In this document: one piece after another, positions 1 to 5,823 of the stretch
Position numbering within the stretch: the first letter of the stretch is position 1
How the letters are laid out: each line of letters begins with the position of its first letter
From: Anaerolineales bacterium
GTDB taxonomy: Bacteria; Chloroflexota; Anaerolineae; Anaerolineales; UBA4823
Assembly: GCA_022865865.1 (NCBI GenBank)
Contig: JALHTN010000063.1
Coordinates: 1 to 7,398, forward strand
Reading direction: 5' to 3'
DNA length: 7,398 nt
Translations under genes and position numbers: made by a program
Notes under the pieces: generated by a model
The model's input: the letters and a program-made list of their open reading frames with translations, nothing else
The model's database searches: none
What the model was told of the DNA's origin: nothing

Positions 1-405
1 CTCACCCCACTGTTCGCGGTCATGGCAATTGCCATTGGGGTTTCCCATATGGCTTCTGGAAACGCATTTGGCAAACCAACTGACTTACCCTTGGGAATTC
101 AACTGTGGGGTGAGATTCGCCATCCAACTCAGATCTATGAGATTATCCTAGCTTCTCTGATATTGATTGCCATCCTGCTGGTTGATAAGACCAGCTGGAG
201 CCATGTCCCAGGAAATACTTTTATCACCTTTATTGCTCTTTCGGCATTCTCCAGAATTTTCCTTGAGGCATTTCGGGGAGACAGCATCCTGATCGGAAGT
301 GGCTTGCGCACAGCACAGTTAATTGCTTGGGTGTTGCTAGCTATTTGTCTGTTCGTGCTCGCCATGAGAATTCATAATTCCCAAATTGAGGCAGAAGCTA
401 GTTAG
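1..405 (+). CDS. Lgt-family prolipoprotein diacylglyceryl transferase, C-terminal part (5' end outside window)
   Basis: Frame 1 is open from the left edge to TAG at 403-405, so about 134 C-terminal residues are visible; the ATG at 22 is probably internal. Family signs are the block G-N-A-F-G-K-P-T-D-L-P (about 58-93), the Lgt hallmark R-H-P-T-Q-I-Y-E (about 118-141), and R-I-F-L-E followed by A-F-R (about 250-273), matching the R239/E243 region of E. coli Lgt. At least three hydrophobic membrane spans are visible. Lgt transfers diacylglycerol from phosphatidylglycerol to the lipobox cysteine of prelipoproteins in the cytoplasmic membrane. One oddity: the segment at 37-60 reads G-V-S-H-M-A-S-G where active Lgt has G-R-I-G-N-F-x-x-G, so the residues equivalent to E. 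coli R143 and N146 appear replaced. It may be a divergent paralogue, so no symbol is given. The next gene, 17 bases on, encodes a predicted lipoprotein. Confidence 0.8.
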   Translation, partial: LTPLFAVMAIAIGVSHMASGNAFGKPTDLPLGIQLWGEIRHPTQIYEIILASLILIAILLVDKTSWSHVPGNTFITFIALSAFSRIFLEAFRGDSILIGSGLRTAQLIAWVLLAICLFVLAMRIHNSQIEAEAS

Positions 406-422
406 TGATCTGGTAAATTAAT

Positions 423-1571
423 ATGAGACGATCTTTGCTAGCGCTACTTCCATTAATACTCAATGCTTGTCTCGGATCCAATACAGAATTTGAGACACGA
501 ATTCCAACAATTGACATCGCAACTACCACAACACCCACCAATGCTCCATTCCCAGAGTTCACACCTACAACCAAACCACCACCGACACTCACAGAAACTC
601 CCACCGAAATCCCAACATCAGCGCCTCCGTTAGAGGAACCCGTTCAATTGATCCCCCTTACGGGTTTACCTGCCTTTCCAGATGCGGAAATTTCAGGCAT
701 GGCCTGGTATGGTGACAAATTAATCATCCTGCCTCAATATCCACGAAAATATATTTCCACATTAGGAAGCGCATCTTTATTTGCCTTATCTAAAAAAGAA
801 ATCCTGGATTATCTGGCAGGGTCACATCAAGGAGCCCTGGAAACTACTCAAATTCCAGTATATAACTCGGATGTTGCTGCCCAGATTCCTGGATATGAAG
901 GTTTCGAAGCGATTGCCTTCAATGGCGATCAGGTATACCTGACCATTGAGGCAAATTACCAAGGCGCTATGCAGGGGTATCTTATCCAGGGTATCTTTCT
1001 GCCAGGAGAAAATTCAATCACTCTCGATCCTGAGAGTTTAATCCAAATACCTACACCCGTCCAAATTTTTAACGCAGCTTATGAAACCATGTTCATTGCT
1101 GATAAGCAGGTGATAACTTTGTTCGAGGCTAATGGCAAGGGTTTGAATTCTGAGCCGAATGCCTTTGTAAAGGTAGGTACATCACAAGAATTTACCTCAC
1201 TGGATTTATTCAATATCGAGTACCGGCTTACTGATGCCACGGATTTGGATTCAGAAGGACGGTTCTGGGTATTGAATGTATTCGTCCCTATAGAATTTTG
1301 GTTCTATTCGAATTCTGATCCGATTATTGATCAGTACGGGCAAGGCAGTACCCATGCTGCCAATATTCATGTTGAACGTCTGTTAGAATTAAAATATAAT
1401 GATGGTCAAATTTCGCTCAGCGGAAACCCGCCAATACAAATCGAATTAATCGATGATGCAAATCCCCGCAATTGGGAAGCGCTCGTCCGCATAGACGATC
1501 TCGGTTTTCTTGCCATGACAGATACTTATCCAGGGACAATTTTGGGTTTTATCCTCAAGCCACAAGAATGA
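423..1571 (+). CDS. Predicted secreted lipoprotein with Thr/Pro-rich linker and phytase/esterase-like beta-propeller domain
   Basis: 382 residues. The N-terminus is a lipoprotein signal: Arg-Arg at 2-3, a hydrophobic stretch at 5-13, and lipobox L-N-A-C with Cys16 as the predicted lipidated residue. Residues about 24-75 are a low-complexity Thr/Pro/Glu linker, typical of a spacer holding a domain away from the membrane. Residues about 78-380 form a globular, beta-rich domain without membrane segments. G-Y-E-G-F-E-A-I-A-F (157-166), D-L-D-S-E-G-R-F-W-V (274-283) and N-W-E-A-L near 350 followed by D-D-L-G-F-L-A-M-T-D (358-367) look like blades of the propellers in esterase-like phytase-domain proteins. 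That assignment is by eye; the substrate is unknown and enzymatic activity is not shown. No strong Shine-Dalgarno precedes the ATG, so translation may depend on the upstream lgt-like gene. The lipobox and linker are clear; the fold is inference. Confidence 0.8.
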   Translation: MRRSLLALLPLILNACLGSNTEFETRIPTIDIATTTTPTNAPFPEFTPTTKPPPTLTETPTEIPTSAPPLEEPVQLIPLTGLPAFPDAEISGMAWYGDKLIILPQYPRKYISTLGSASLFALSKKEILDYLAGSHQGALETTQIPVYNSDVAAQIPGYEGFEAIAFNGDQVYLTIEANYQGAMQGYLIQGIFLPGENSITLDPESLIQIPTPVQIFNAAYETMFIADKQVITLFEANGKGLNSEPNAFVKVGTSQEFTSLDLFNIEYRLTDATDLDSEGRFWVLNVFVPIEFWFYSNSDPIIDQYGQGSTHAANIHVERLLELKYNDGQISLSGNPPIQIELIDDANPRNWEALVRIDDLGFLAMTDTYPGTILGFILKPQE

Positions 1572-1589
1572 AATACATCAGGTAAATCT

Positions 1590-1595
1590 AAGGAG
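1590..1595 (+). promoter_or_regulatory. Ribosome binding site of the DUF302 gene
   Basis: AAGGAG lies 8 bases before the ATG at 1604. It is a near-consensus Shine-Dalgarno and fixes the start of the DUF302 protein. It is much stronger than the sites before the lipoprotein gene and the SDR. Confidence 0.8.
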
Positions 1596-1603
1596 AATAG
1601 TGA

Positions 1604-2014
1604 ATGTCAGCGGATATTGGATTTGAGGTGAAATTAAATCGCCCATATGACGACGCACTGGAGATGACAAAAGCAGCGTTAAAGGCAGAAGGTTTTGGTG
1701 TTCTGACTTCAATAGATGTCAAAGCAACTATGAAAGAAAAGCTGGATGTAGAATTTCGACCCTACACCATCCTCGGTGCCTGCAATCCACCGCTTGCACA
1801 TCGGGCACTCACACAAGATGCAGTTGCCGGCCTGCTGTTGCCCTGCAATGTTACTGTGGAAAGTGAAGGCAGCTCAGCCTCAATTGTGAGAATCGCGAAT
1901 CCACAGACAATTTTCAGCGTTGGCTCGCTCGAAAATAATCCAGAAATTACAGCGGTTGCGGAAGAAGCCCGCTTGCGGCTTGAACGCGTTGCAGAGGCTT
2001 TACTGGCATCATGA
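1604..2014 (+). CDS. DUF302 family protein
   Basis: 136 residues, the usual size of a single DUF302 (COG3439) domain. Family features are the start G-F-E-V-K with a following helix (residues 15-30), G-F-G-V-L-T-S-I-D-V (30-39), F-R-P-Y-T-I-L-G-A-C-N-P-P-L-A (51-65), and a core strand L-L-L-P-C-N-V-T-V (77-85). Cys60 and Cys81 sit at the positions where family members often carry Cys. No signal peptide or membrane segment is seen, so it is probably cytoplasmic. The biochemical function of the family is not established. Its TGA overlaps the ATG of the pteridine-reductase-like SDR (ATGA at 2011-2014), implying translational coupling and a possible shared role. That link is inference from gene order. 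Confidence 0.85.
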   Translation: MSADIGFEVKLNRPYDDALEMTKAALKAEGFGVLTSIDVKATMKEKLDVEFRPYTILGACNPPLAHRALTQDAVAGLLLPCNVTVESEGSSASIVRIANPQTIFSVGSLENNPEITAVAEEARLRLERVAEALLAS

Positions 2015-2736
2015 GCATTCTTGGTAAAACCGTCCTGATCACAGGGAGCGGCGTCCGTTTAGGTCGCGCGATGGCCCTGGCAATCGCCCATCAAGGAGGC
2101 GATGTCCTGCTGCACTTCAACCGCTCACGCCAACCTGCTGAAGAATTACAGGCGGAAATCCAGCACCTTGGGAGACAGGCTTACCTGGTCCAGGCTGACC
2201 TGGCTGATGCGGAAAGCACGAGGGAATTAATAAATCAAATTAGCAGATATAAGCCATTATATGCGCTGGTTAACAGCGCTTCACTTTTCTCCCCCTTAGA
2301 TCTTGCTTCTACTACTCTCAATTCTTGGCAGCAGCATTTCATGGTTAATTTAACCGCCCCATTCCTACTCTGCCAGGCTTTTCCATCGCTGATCGATGGC
2401 AACCAATCAGGTCGCATTGTCAACATCCTTGATTGGCGTGCCCTTCGTCCAGGGAAAGATCACCTGCCTTACACGATCTCCAAAGCAGCCTTAGCTGCCC
2501 TGACGCAATCTTTAGCCGTGGCTCTTGCCCCAGGTATCACCGTCAATGGTCTCGCTTTCGGTGCAATTCTTCCCCCGAGTGATGGTGGAGCTACGAAAGG
2601 TATCTTAGAGGATGTTCCTGCTGATCGCTGGGCTACACTTGAGGAAGTTGGAGAGGCACTGCTTTTCCTGCTCGATGGCCCTGAATATATTACCGGTGAG
2701 ATCATACATCTAGATGGTGGACGTCACCTCATCTAG
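2011..2736 (+). CDS. Short-chain dehydrogenase/reductase, probable pteridine (dihydropterin/dihydrofolate) reductase
   Basis: 241 residues, a normal classical SDR length. The Rossmann motif is T-G-S-G-V-R-L-G (11-18); the Arg before the last Gly is the PTR1/FolM form rather than the usual T-G-x-x-x-G-I-G. H-F-N-R-S (35-39) after the second strand matches the H-Y-x-R-S of PTR1-type enzymes and fits NADPH preference. N-S-A-S (88-91), Asn113, and Tyr154/Lys158 (Y-T-I-S-K) complete the active site. The position of the catalytic Ser is Asp141 (I-V-N-I-L-D), as in Leishmania PTR1 (Asp181) and E. coli FolM. The C-terminus I-T-G-E-I-I-H-L-D-G-G is standard for SDRs. It overlaps the DUF302 gene by 4 bases and lies 47 bases before folB, which supports a pterin or folate substrate. 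Whether it reduces dihydromonapterin, dihydropterin or dihydrofolate cannot be read from sequence; a general ketoreductase is the alternative. Confidence 0.85.
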   Translation: MSILGKTVLITGSGVRLGRAMALAIAHQGGDVLLHFNRSRQPAEELQAEIQHLGRQAYLVQADLADAESTRELINQISRYKPLYALVNSASLFSPLDLASTTLNSWQQHFMVNLTAPFLLCQAFPSLIDGNQSGRIVNILDWRALRPGKDHLPYTISKAALAALTQSLAVALAPGITVNGLAFGAILPPSDGGATKGILEDVPADRWATLEEVGEALLFLLDGPEYITGEIIHLDGGRHLI

Positions 2737-2770
2737 AGATCTCTATATTTAATTACTTTATTTTACCCAA

Positions 2771-2777
2771 AGAGGAG
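2771..2777 (+). promoter_or_regulatory. Ribosome binding site of folB
   Basis: AGAGGAG lies 6 bases before the ATG at 2784, at the end of the 47-base AT-rich gap after the SDR. It is a strong Shine-Dalgarno that gives folB independent translation initiation. Confidence 0.75.
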
Positions 2778-2783
2778 ATTTGA

Positions 2784-3137
2784 ATGGATCAAGTATTCAT
2801 TAAGGATTTATTGGTGCGCGGTATCATCGGAATTAATGATTGGGAACGCGAAAAACCACAGGATATTCTTATCAATATCATTATGTCAGCAGATTTATCG
2901 AATGCTGGTGAATCTGATGACATCTCAGATAGTATCAACTACCGTACAATTTCCAAGAAAGCTCAAGCCAAGGCTGAATCGGCCAAGCGCCTTACCGTTG
3001 AAGCATTAGCAGCAGACATCGCCAAGATCTGCCTTAATGAACCTGGCGTGCTTAAGGTGCGCGTAAAAGTAGAAAAACCAAATGCCGCTCGTTTTGCGCG
3101 GTCTGTAGGGGTAGAAATTGAGCGGTCTAGACAGTAA
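2784..3137 (+). CDS. folB: Dihydroneopterin aldolase FolB
   Basis: 117 residues, the normal length for FolB. It cleaves 7,8-dihydroneopterin to 6-hydroxymethyl-7,8-dihydropterin and glycolaldehyde in the cytoplasmic folate pathway. Expected landmarks are all present: the start D-Q-V-F-I-K-D-L-L-V-R-G-I-I-G-I, Glu21 in D-W-E-R, Tyr53 in I-N-Y-R-T-I, Glu73 in T-V-E-A-L-A (pterin-binding Glu), and Lys98 in V-E-K-P-N-A (catalytic Lys). These correspond to E22, Y54, E74 and K100 of the S. aureus enzyme. Its last 20 bases overlap the start of folK, so the pair is very likely coupled. Some FolB proteins also epimerise dihydroneopterin, which cannot be told from sequence. Confidence 0.95.
   Translation: MDQVFIKDLLVRGIIGINDWEREKPQDILINIIMSADLSNAGESDDISDSINYRTISKKAQAKAESAKRLTVEALAADIAKICLNEPGVLKVRVKVEKPNAARFARSVGVEIERSRQ
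3107..3111 (+). promoter_or_regulatory. Ribosome binding site of folK inside folB
   Basis: AGGGG lies 6 bases before the TTG at 3118, within the folB coding region. An in-frame TAG at 3112-3114 rules out any earlier start, and the next in-frame ATG (3223) would remove the G-I-G-S-N motif. Together these decide in favour of the TTG start. Confidence 0.6.
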
Positions 3138-3636
3138 ACAGGGTCATCAAACTGTAATCGGGATCGGTTCGAATATCTCTCCGAGGGAGAATATCCGCAG
3201 CTCGCTCTACCTCTTGAGCCGCATGGTATCGCTCGAAGCAGTATCCAGCATCTGGAAAACATCAGCGGTTGGCTCACCTGGGCCTGATTTTCTCAATGCC
3301 GCAGCTCTGATTTCAACTAATTTTAATTTTGAACAGTTGCGGAAAGAAATCTTGCGACCCATTGAGAACATGCTCGGTCGAGTTCGCACCCAGGATCCCA
3401 ATGCTCCCAGGACAATGGATCTGGATATCCTGATTTTCGACGGTGCAGTCCTGGATGAGCAGCTCTGGGAGTATGCACATATGGGCGTACCAGTGGCAGA
3501 ACTTGTCCCCGATTTTATCGATCCACACACTGGCAATCGGGCGGCTGAAATCTCAGAACGTTTGCGCAAATCCTCGGGGATAATAAAAACTGATCTAAAT
3601 CTTCATTGGGCTGGCACCACGCGAGATATTGTCTAG
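3118..3636 (+). CDS. folK: 2-amino-4-hydroxy-6-hydroxymethyldihydropteridine pyrophosphokinase FolK (TTG start)
   Basis: 172 residues. FolK transfers pyrophosphate from ATP to 6-hydroxymethyl-7,8-dihydropterin, the product of FolB, to feed dihydropteroate synthase. Landmarks are G-I-G-S-N (15-19), the variable loop [14 protein letters not shown] (47-60), E-N-M-L-G-R-V-R (83-90), [11 protein letters not shown] (95-105) with the Mg-binding Asp101 and Asp103, and a final segment typical of the family. The start is TTG, six bases downstream of an in-frame stop and inside folB; this is the only start that keeps the G-S-N motif. The 3' end overlaps the convergent folE by 42 bases, so residues about 160-172 are encoded opposite the FolE C-terminus. 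Confidence 0.93.
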   Translation: MSGLDSKQGHQTVIGIGSNISPRENIRSSLYLLSRMVSLEAVSSIWKTSAVGSPGPDFLNAAALISTNFNFEQLRKEILRPIENMLGRVRTQDPNAPRTMDLDILIFDGAVLDEQLWEYAHMGVPVAELVPDFIDPHTGNRAAEISERLRKSSGIIKTDLNLHWAGTTRDIV

Positions 3637-4233
3637 AAACTCCTGACGCGTGGCAATACTGGAGCGGAAGGCTCCTAACATGGTCGAAGTTGTCATGCGC
3701 GCTTCGTGTTTTTGAACTCCGCGCATCATCGCACAGAGATGGAGACCCTCAACCACGACAGCGACACCATGGGGATCAAGCAGCTCATTGATAAAATCTG
3801 CAATTTGCCGGGTCAGCCTCTCTTGAAGCTGCAGCCGGCGTGAGAAAAGATCTACAACTCGGGGAATTTTTGATAATCCGATCACTTTTCCACGCGGGAA
3901 ATAAGCTACGTGCGCCCGTCCCATAAACGGGAGCAGGTGATGTTCACACAAGCTGTAGAATTCGATATCCCGTACCAGAACCATCTCATCATAAGTAACC
4001 TCAAACAAGGCATCATTCACCATTGCAACTGGGTCTGTACGGTAGCCTTCCAGCAGCTCTTTGTACATTTGGGCGACGCGCATTGGAGTACGCTGTAAAC
4101 CCGTACGTTCTGGATCTTCTCCGAAAGCGCTTAACAAAAGGCGAAGCGCCTCTTCTATACCTGCTTCGTCCATTTCTCGATCAAGAAATAGATCTGAGAT
4201 CTCATATAGCTTCTTATAATTTTCGTCCACCAT
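3595..4233 (-). CDS. folE: GTP cyclohydrolase I FolE (type IA)
   Basis: 212 residues, a normal length. FolE converts GTP to 7,8-dihydroneopterin triphosphate, the first step of folate/pterin synthesis, as a zinc-dependent decamer in the cytoplasm. Motifs are [17 protein letters not shown] (38-54), [10 protein letters not shown] (94-103) with Zn ligands Cys96 and His99 and catalytic His98, G-L-S-K-I-P-R (119-125), L-H-L-C-A-M-M-R-G (164-172) with His165 and Zn ligand Cys167, and T-T-S-T-M-L-G-A-F (181-189). AAGGAG (4241-4246, minus) lies 7 bases before the ATG and supports this start. It stands apart from the other fol genes: own promoter, opposite strand, converging on folK. No sign of the zinc-independent FolE2 type is seen. 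Confidence 0.96.
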   Translation of the reverse strand: MVDENYKKLYEISDLFLDREMDEAGIEEALRLLLSAFGEDPERTGLQRTPMRVAQMYKELLEGYRTDPVAMVNDALFEVTYDEMVLVRDIEFYSLCEHHLLPFMGRAHVAYFPRGKVIGLSKIPRVVDLFSRRLQLQERLTRQIADFINELLDPHGVAVVVEGLHLCAMMRGVQKHEARMTTSTMLGAFRSSIATRQEFLDNISRGASPMKI

Positions 4234-4262
4234 GGGTGAGCTCCTTGGAAGAATGCAATTGA

Positions 4263-4291
4263 AGTTTAACCGTATTGAGTTCCAAAGTCAA
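4263..4291 (-). promoter_or_regulatory. Predicted sigma70-like promoter of folE
   Basis: On the minus strand TTGACT (4286-4291) is followed after 17 bases by TAAACT (4263-4268). The -35 matches consensus at 5 of 6 positions and the -10 at 4 of 6, with ideal spacing. A start near 4256 would give a leader of roughly 20 bases containing the AAGGAG at 4241-4246. It lies downstream of the hpf terminator, as expected for a separately transcribed gene. Predicted by eye only. Confidence 0.5.
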
Positions 4292-4330
4292 CGAAGACGA
4301 CCCGCTTGATGCTCCATGACACCCTGGATA

Positions 4331-4361
4331 AGAAAAAGGCGGAGCTTGGTTTGCTCCGCCT
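4331..4361 (-). terminator. Intrinsic terminator of hpf
   Basis: The 9-bp perfect stem AGGCGGAGC / GCTCCGCCT (4337-4345 and 4353-4361) encloses a 7-base loop. On the minus strand the stem runs into TTTTTC (T tract from about 4337 to 4331), the layout of a Rho-independent terminator. It lies 24 bases after the hpf stop codon. The plus strand has no T tract after the stem, so termination is directional. Confidence 0.88.
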
Positions 4362-4384
4362 ATAAATATTCTCAACTTCTTATG

Positions 4385-4948
4385 CTAGCCAATTTCTGGC
4401 ACAATCAAACCATATGTGCCATCTCTGCGTGTATAAAGCACATTAATCGTATTGGTGGTGGCATTATAAAACACAAAAAAATCTTCATGACCCAGCAAGT
4501 TCATTTGCTCTATCGCCTCGACTTCATCCATGGGCGAGACCACAAAATGCTTCCTTCTGGCAATTAAAGGTTGTTCGTATTCATCTTCCTCACTTTCTGG
4601 ATAGGGAACAACATCTGCCGCTGATCTGCCATCCCCTCTACCTCGATTTCGTTTTCCTTTATAGCGTTCAATCCTGCGCTGCATTTTATCAAGCGCGGTA
4701 TCTAAGGCAGCATAAATGTCATCTGCCCGTTCTTCAGACCGCAGAATAAACCCCTTTCCCCGGATTGTTAATTGGGCAACTTGCCTATCCGATGCGCTGC
4801 GAGCTGATTTCGCATGCGCCAGCTCTACATGTACTTCGTCGATATCATTCAAATAACGGTCTAGCTTGGACACCTTCTTGGTGACATAATCATTAAGTCG
4901 ATCTGTAATTTCCATGTTCCTGCCAGTAATTTCGATTTCGAACGGCAT
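4385..4948 (-). CDS. hpf: Ribosome hibernation promoting factor, long form (HPF/RaiA/YfiA family)
   Basis: 187 residues, the size of long HPF, which dimerises 70S ribosomes into inactive 100S particles under starvation. Residues 1-100 are the ribosome-binding S30AE domain: F-E-I-E-I-T-G-R-N-M-E-I-T at 3-15, then D-D-I-Y-A-A-L-D at 76-83, and a basic helix ending R-R-I-E-R-Y-K-G-K-R at 91-100. Residues about 100-128 are a linker, first Arg/Gly-rich and then acidic (E-S-E-E-D-E). Residues 129-187 are the C-terminal dimerisation domain with R-R-K-H-F (131-135), S-P-M-D-E-V-E-A-I-E-Q-M (138-149), L-L-G-H-E-D-F-F-V-F (151-160) and R-R-D-G-T-Y-G-L-I (174-182). The Shine-Dalgarno GGAGG (4956-4960, minus) lies 7 bases before the ATG. 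A terminator follows the gene, and a 143-base gap separates it from comFC, so it is probably its own unit. Confidence 0.96.
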   Translation of the reverse strand: MPFEIEITGRNMEITDRLNDYVTKKVSKLDRYLNDIDEVHVELAHAKSARSASDRQVAQLTIRGKGFILRSEERADDIYAALDTALDKMQRRIERYKGKRNRGRGDGRSAADVVPYPESEEDEYEQPLIARRKHFVVSPMDEVEAIEQMNLLGHEDFFVFYNATTNTINVLYTRRDGTYGLIVPEIG

Positions 4949-5007
4949 AGATCCACCTCCTGAAATTTAGAATAACACTTTTCCCAAAATTATGCTTCTA
5001 AAACCAT

Positions 5008-5029
5008 AACATTGAGGGACAACAATGTT
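5008..5029 (-). promoter_or_regulatory. Inverted repeat upstream of hpf (possible operator or weak terminator)
   Basis: AACATTG (5008-5014) and CAATGTT (5023-5029) form a perfect 7-bp dyad with an 8-base spacer in the 143-base gap between comFC and hpf. On the minus strand it precedes a -10-like CATAAT (4989-4994) and would cover the -35 position. No good -35 hexamer was found. After the hairpin the minus strand has only a broken T run, so a comFC terminator is a weaker reading. Confidence 0.3.
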
Positions 5030-5091
5030 TTTAGATTCGATAAAATCCCACAAAATTAATCATGTTGCTGTTTATCTATTTATACCCTGCA

Positions 5092-5808
5092 TTAGATTGC
5101 TCTTGCGAGGGTTAAACACTTTACATCTTTAGCACCCGCATCAAGCAATGCCAACGCACATGAATTTAATGTTGCACTGCTGGTTGCAACGTCATCCAAA
5201 ACTAATAATTTATGCCCAGAGACGATATTCTTGAGCCCATGAAATGCATCCTTAACATTTTCTTGCCGCTGAGCATACGAAAGACCCACCTGGGAGCGGG
5301 TTTCTCGCACCCGGGTTAATCCTTTACTTAAACAAGGTATACCAATTCTCAGCGCTAAAGGTTGGGCAATCAAAGCAGCTTGATTATATCCACGCTCTTT
5401 CAGTCGTGCAACCCCCAATGGCACTGGGATAACTGCATCAACCTGCCAGCTGAACTCGTTAAATAATTTGTATAATGGTTGAGCGAAAACAATCCCGAGG
5501 CTGATATTGCGTCGATACTTTAATTGAAGGATTGCATCTCGAACCGGACCTTCGTATAAAGCCCAGGATCGCAAGCTGGTGAAAAATGGTGTACTTCTTC
5601 CGCAATTAACACACAACCCTGGGAGTTCCCAGGGTTGTCCACATTTCAAACAATAATTGGATTGCAATTCTTTTACTTTGCTTTGACAGGCTTTACACCA
5701 CAAACTTCCGTGCTGACCACATCCTCCGCAGGAAGGAGGGAATAAAAGATCCAGGCTGCCCCACAACCACCGGTATAAGTGATAAGCCGGTCGCACCGGC
5801 ACGGGCAT
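5092..5808 (-). CDS. comFC: ComF family protein (ComFC-like, zinc-ribbon plus phosphoribosyltransferase domain)
   Basis: 238 residues, normal for ComFC/GntX proteins. The N-terminal third has four C-x-x-C pairs (Cys27/30, 38/41, 53/56, 66/69), two zinc-binding modules. The remainder is a type I phosphoribosyltransferase domain: Y-E-G-P-V-R-D-A-I-L-Q-L-K-Y (85-98), I-P-V-P (127-130), E-R-G-Y-N-Q-A (138-144), R-E-T-R-S-Q-V-G-L (168-176), and the PRPP-loop region V-L-D-D-V-A-T-S-S-A-T-L (203-214). The loop usually reads D-D-V-x-T-T-G-A-T; here T-T-G is T-S-S, so PRPP binding may be altered. Homologues are needed for transformation in competent bacteria, where ComFC acts with the ComFA helicase in DNA import. 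It starts 15 bases after tadC, with a modest AAGGGG site, so it is likely the last gene of the tad unit. No comFA is seen nearby. Confidence 0.92.
   Translation of the reverse strand: MPVPVRPAYHLYRWLWGSLDLLFPPSCGGCGQHGSLWCKACQSKVKELQSNYCLKCGQPWELPGLCVNCGRSTPFFTSLRSWALYEGPVRDAILQLKYRRNISLGIVFAQPLYKLFNEFSWQVDAVIPVPLGVARLKERGYNQAALIAQPLALRIGIPCLSKGLTRVRETRSQVGLSYAQRQENVKDAFHGLKNIVSGHKLLVLDDVATSSATLNSCALALLDAGAKDVKCLTLARAI
5613..5638. repeat. Perfect 12-bp inverted repeat inside comFC
   Basis: ACAACCCTGGGA (5613-5624) and TCCCAGGGTTGT (5627-5638) are exact reverse complements separated by two bases. The element lies in the codons for the second zinc module of ComFC (G-Q-P-W-E-L-P-G-L-C). The flanking bases do not extend the dyad. 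The two-base centre is too short for a tight RNA loop, so an RNA hairpin would open its top pairs; a protein-binding palindrome is also possible. Confidence 0.85.
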
Positions 5809-5823
5809 AAGTTTTCCCCTTAA

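Noticed and set aside
398..604. Minus-strand open frame opposite the lipoprotein start
   Set aside because: Its Val/Gly-rich product is the mirror of the Thr/Pro-rich linker codons on the plus strand; it has no recognisable domain and overlaps a better gene.
2734..2745. 12-base palindrome TAGAGATCTCTA at the SDR stop codon
   Set aside because: It has no loop, is AT-rich, and is not followed by a T tract, so it is not a convincing terminator. A short palindrome of this kind can arise by chance.
2737..2783. Possible promoter before folB (TATATT at 2744-2749)
   Set aside because: No matching -35 element lies 16-18 bases upstream, and AT-rich gaps often give -10-like strings by chance. Operon read-through is simpler.
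3207..3569. Long minus-strand open frame opposite folK
   Set aside because: The plus strand has clear FolK motifs in this stretch. The opposite product is Ser/Arg-rich, without a known domain or good ribosome binding site.
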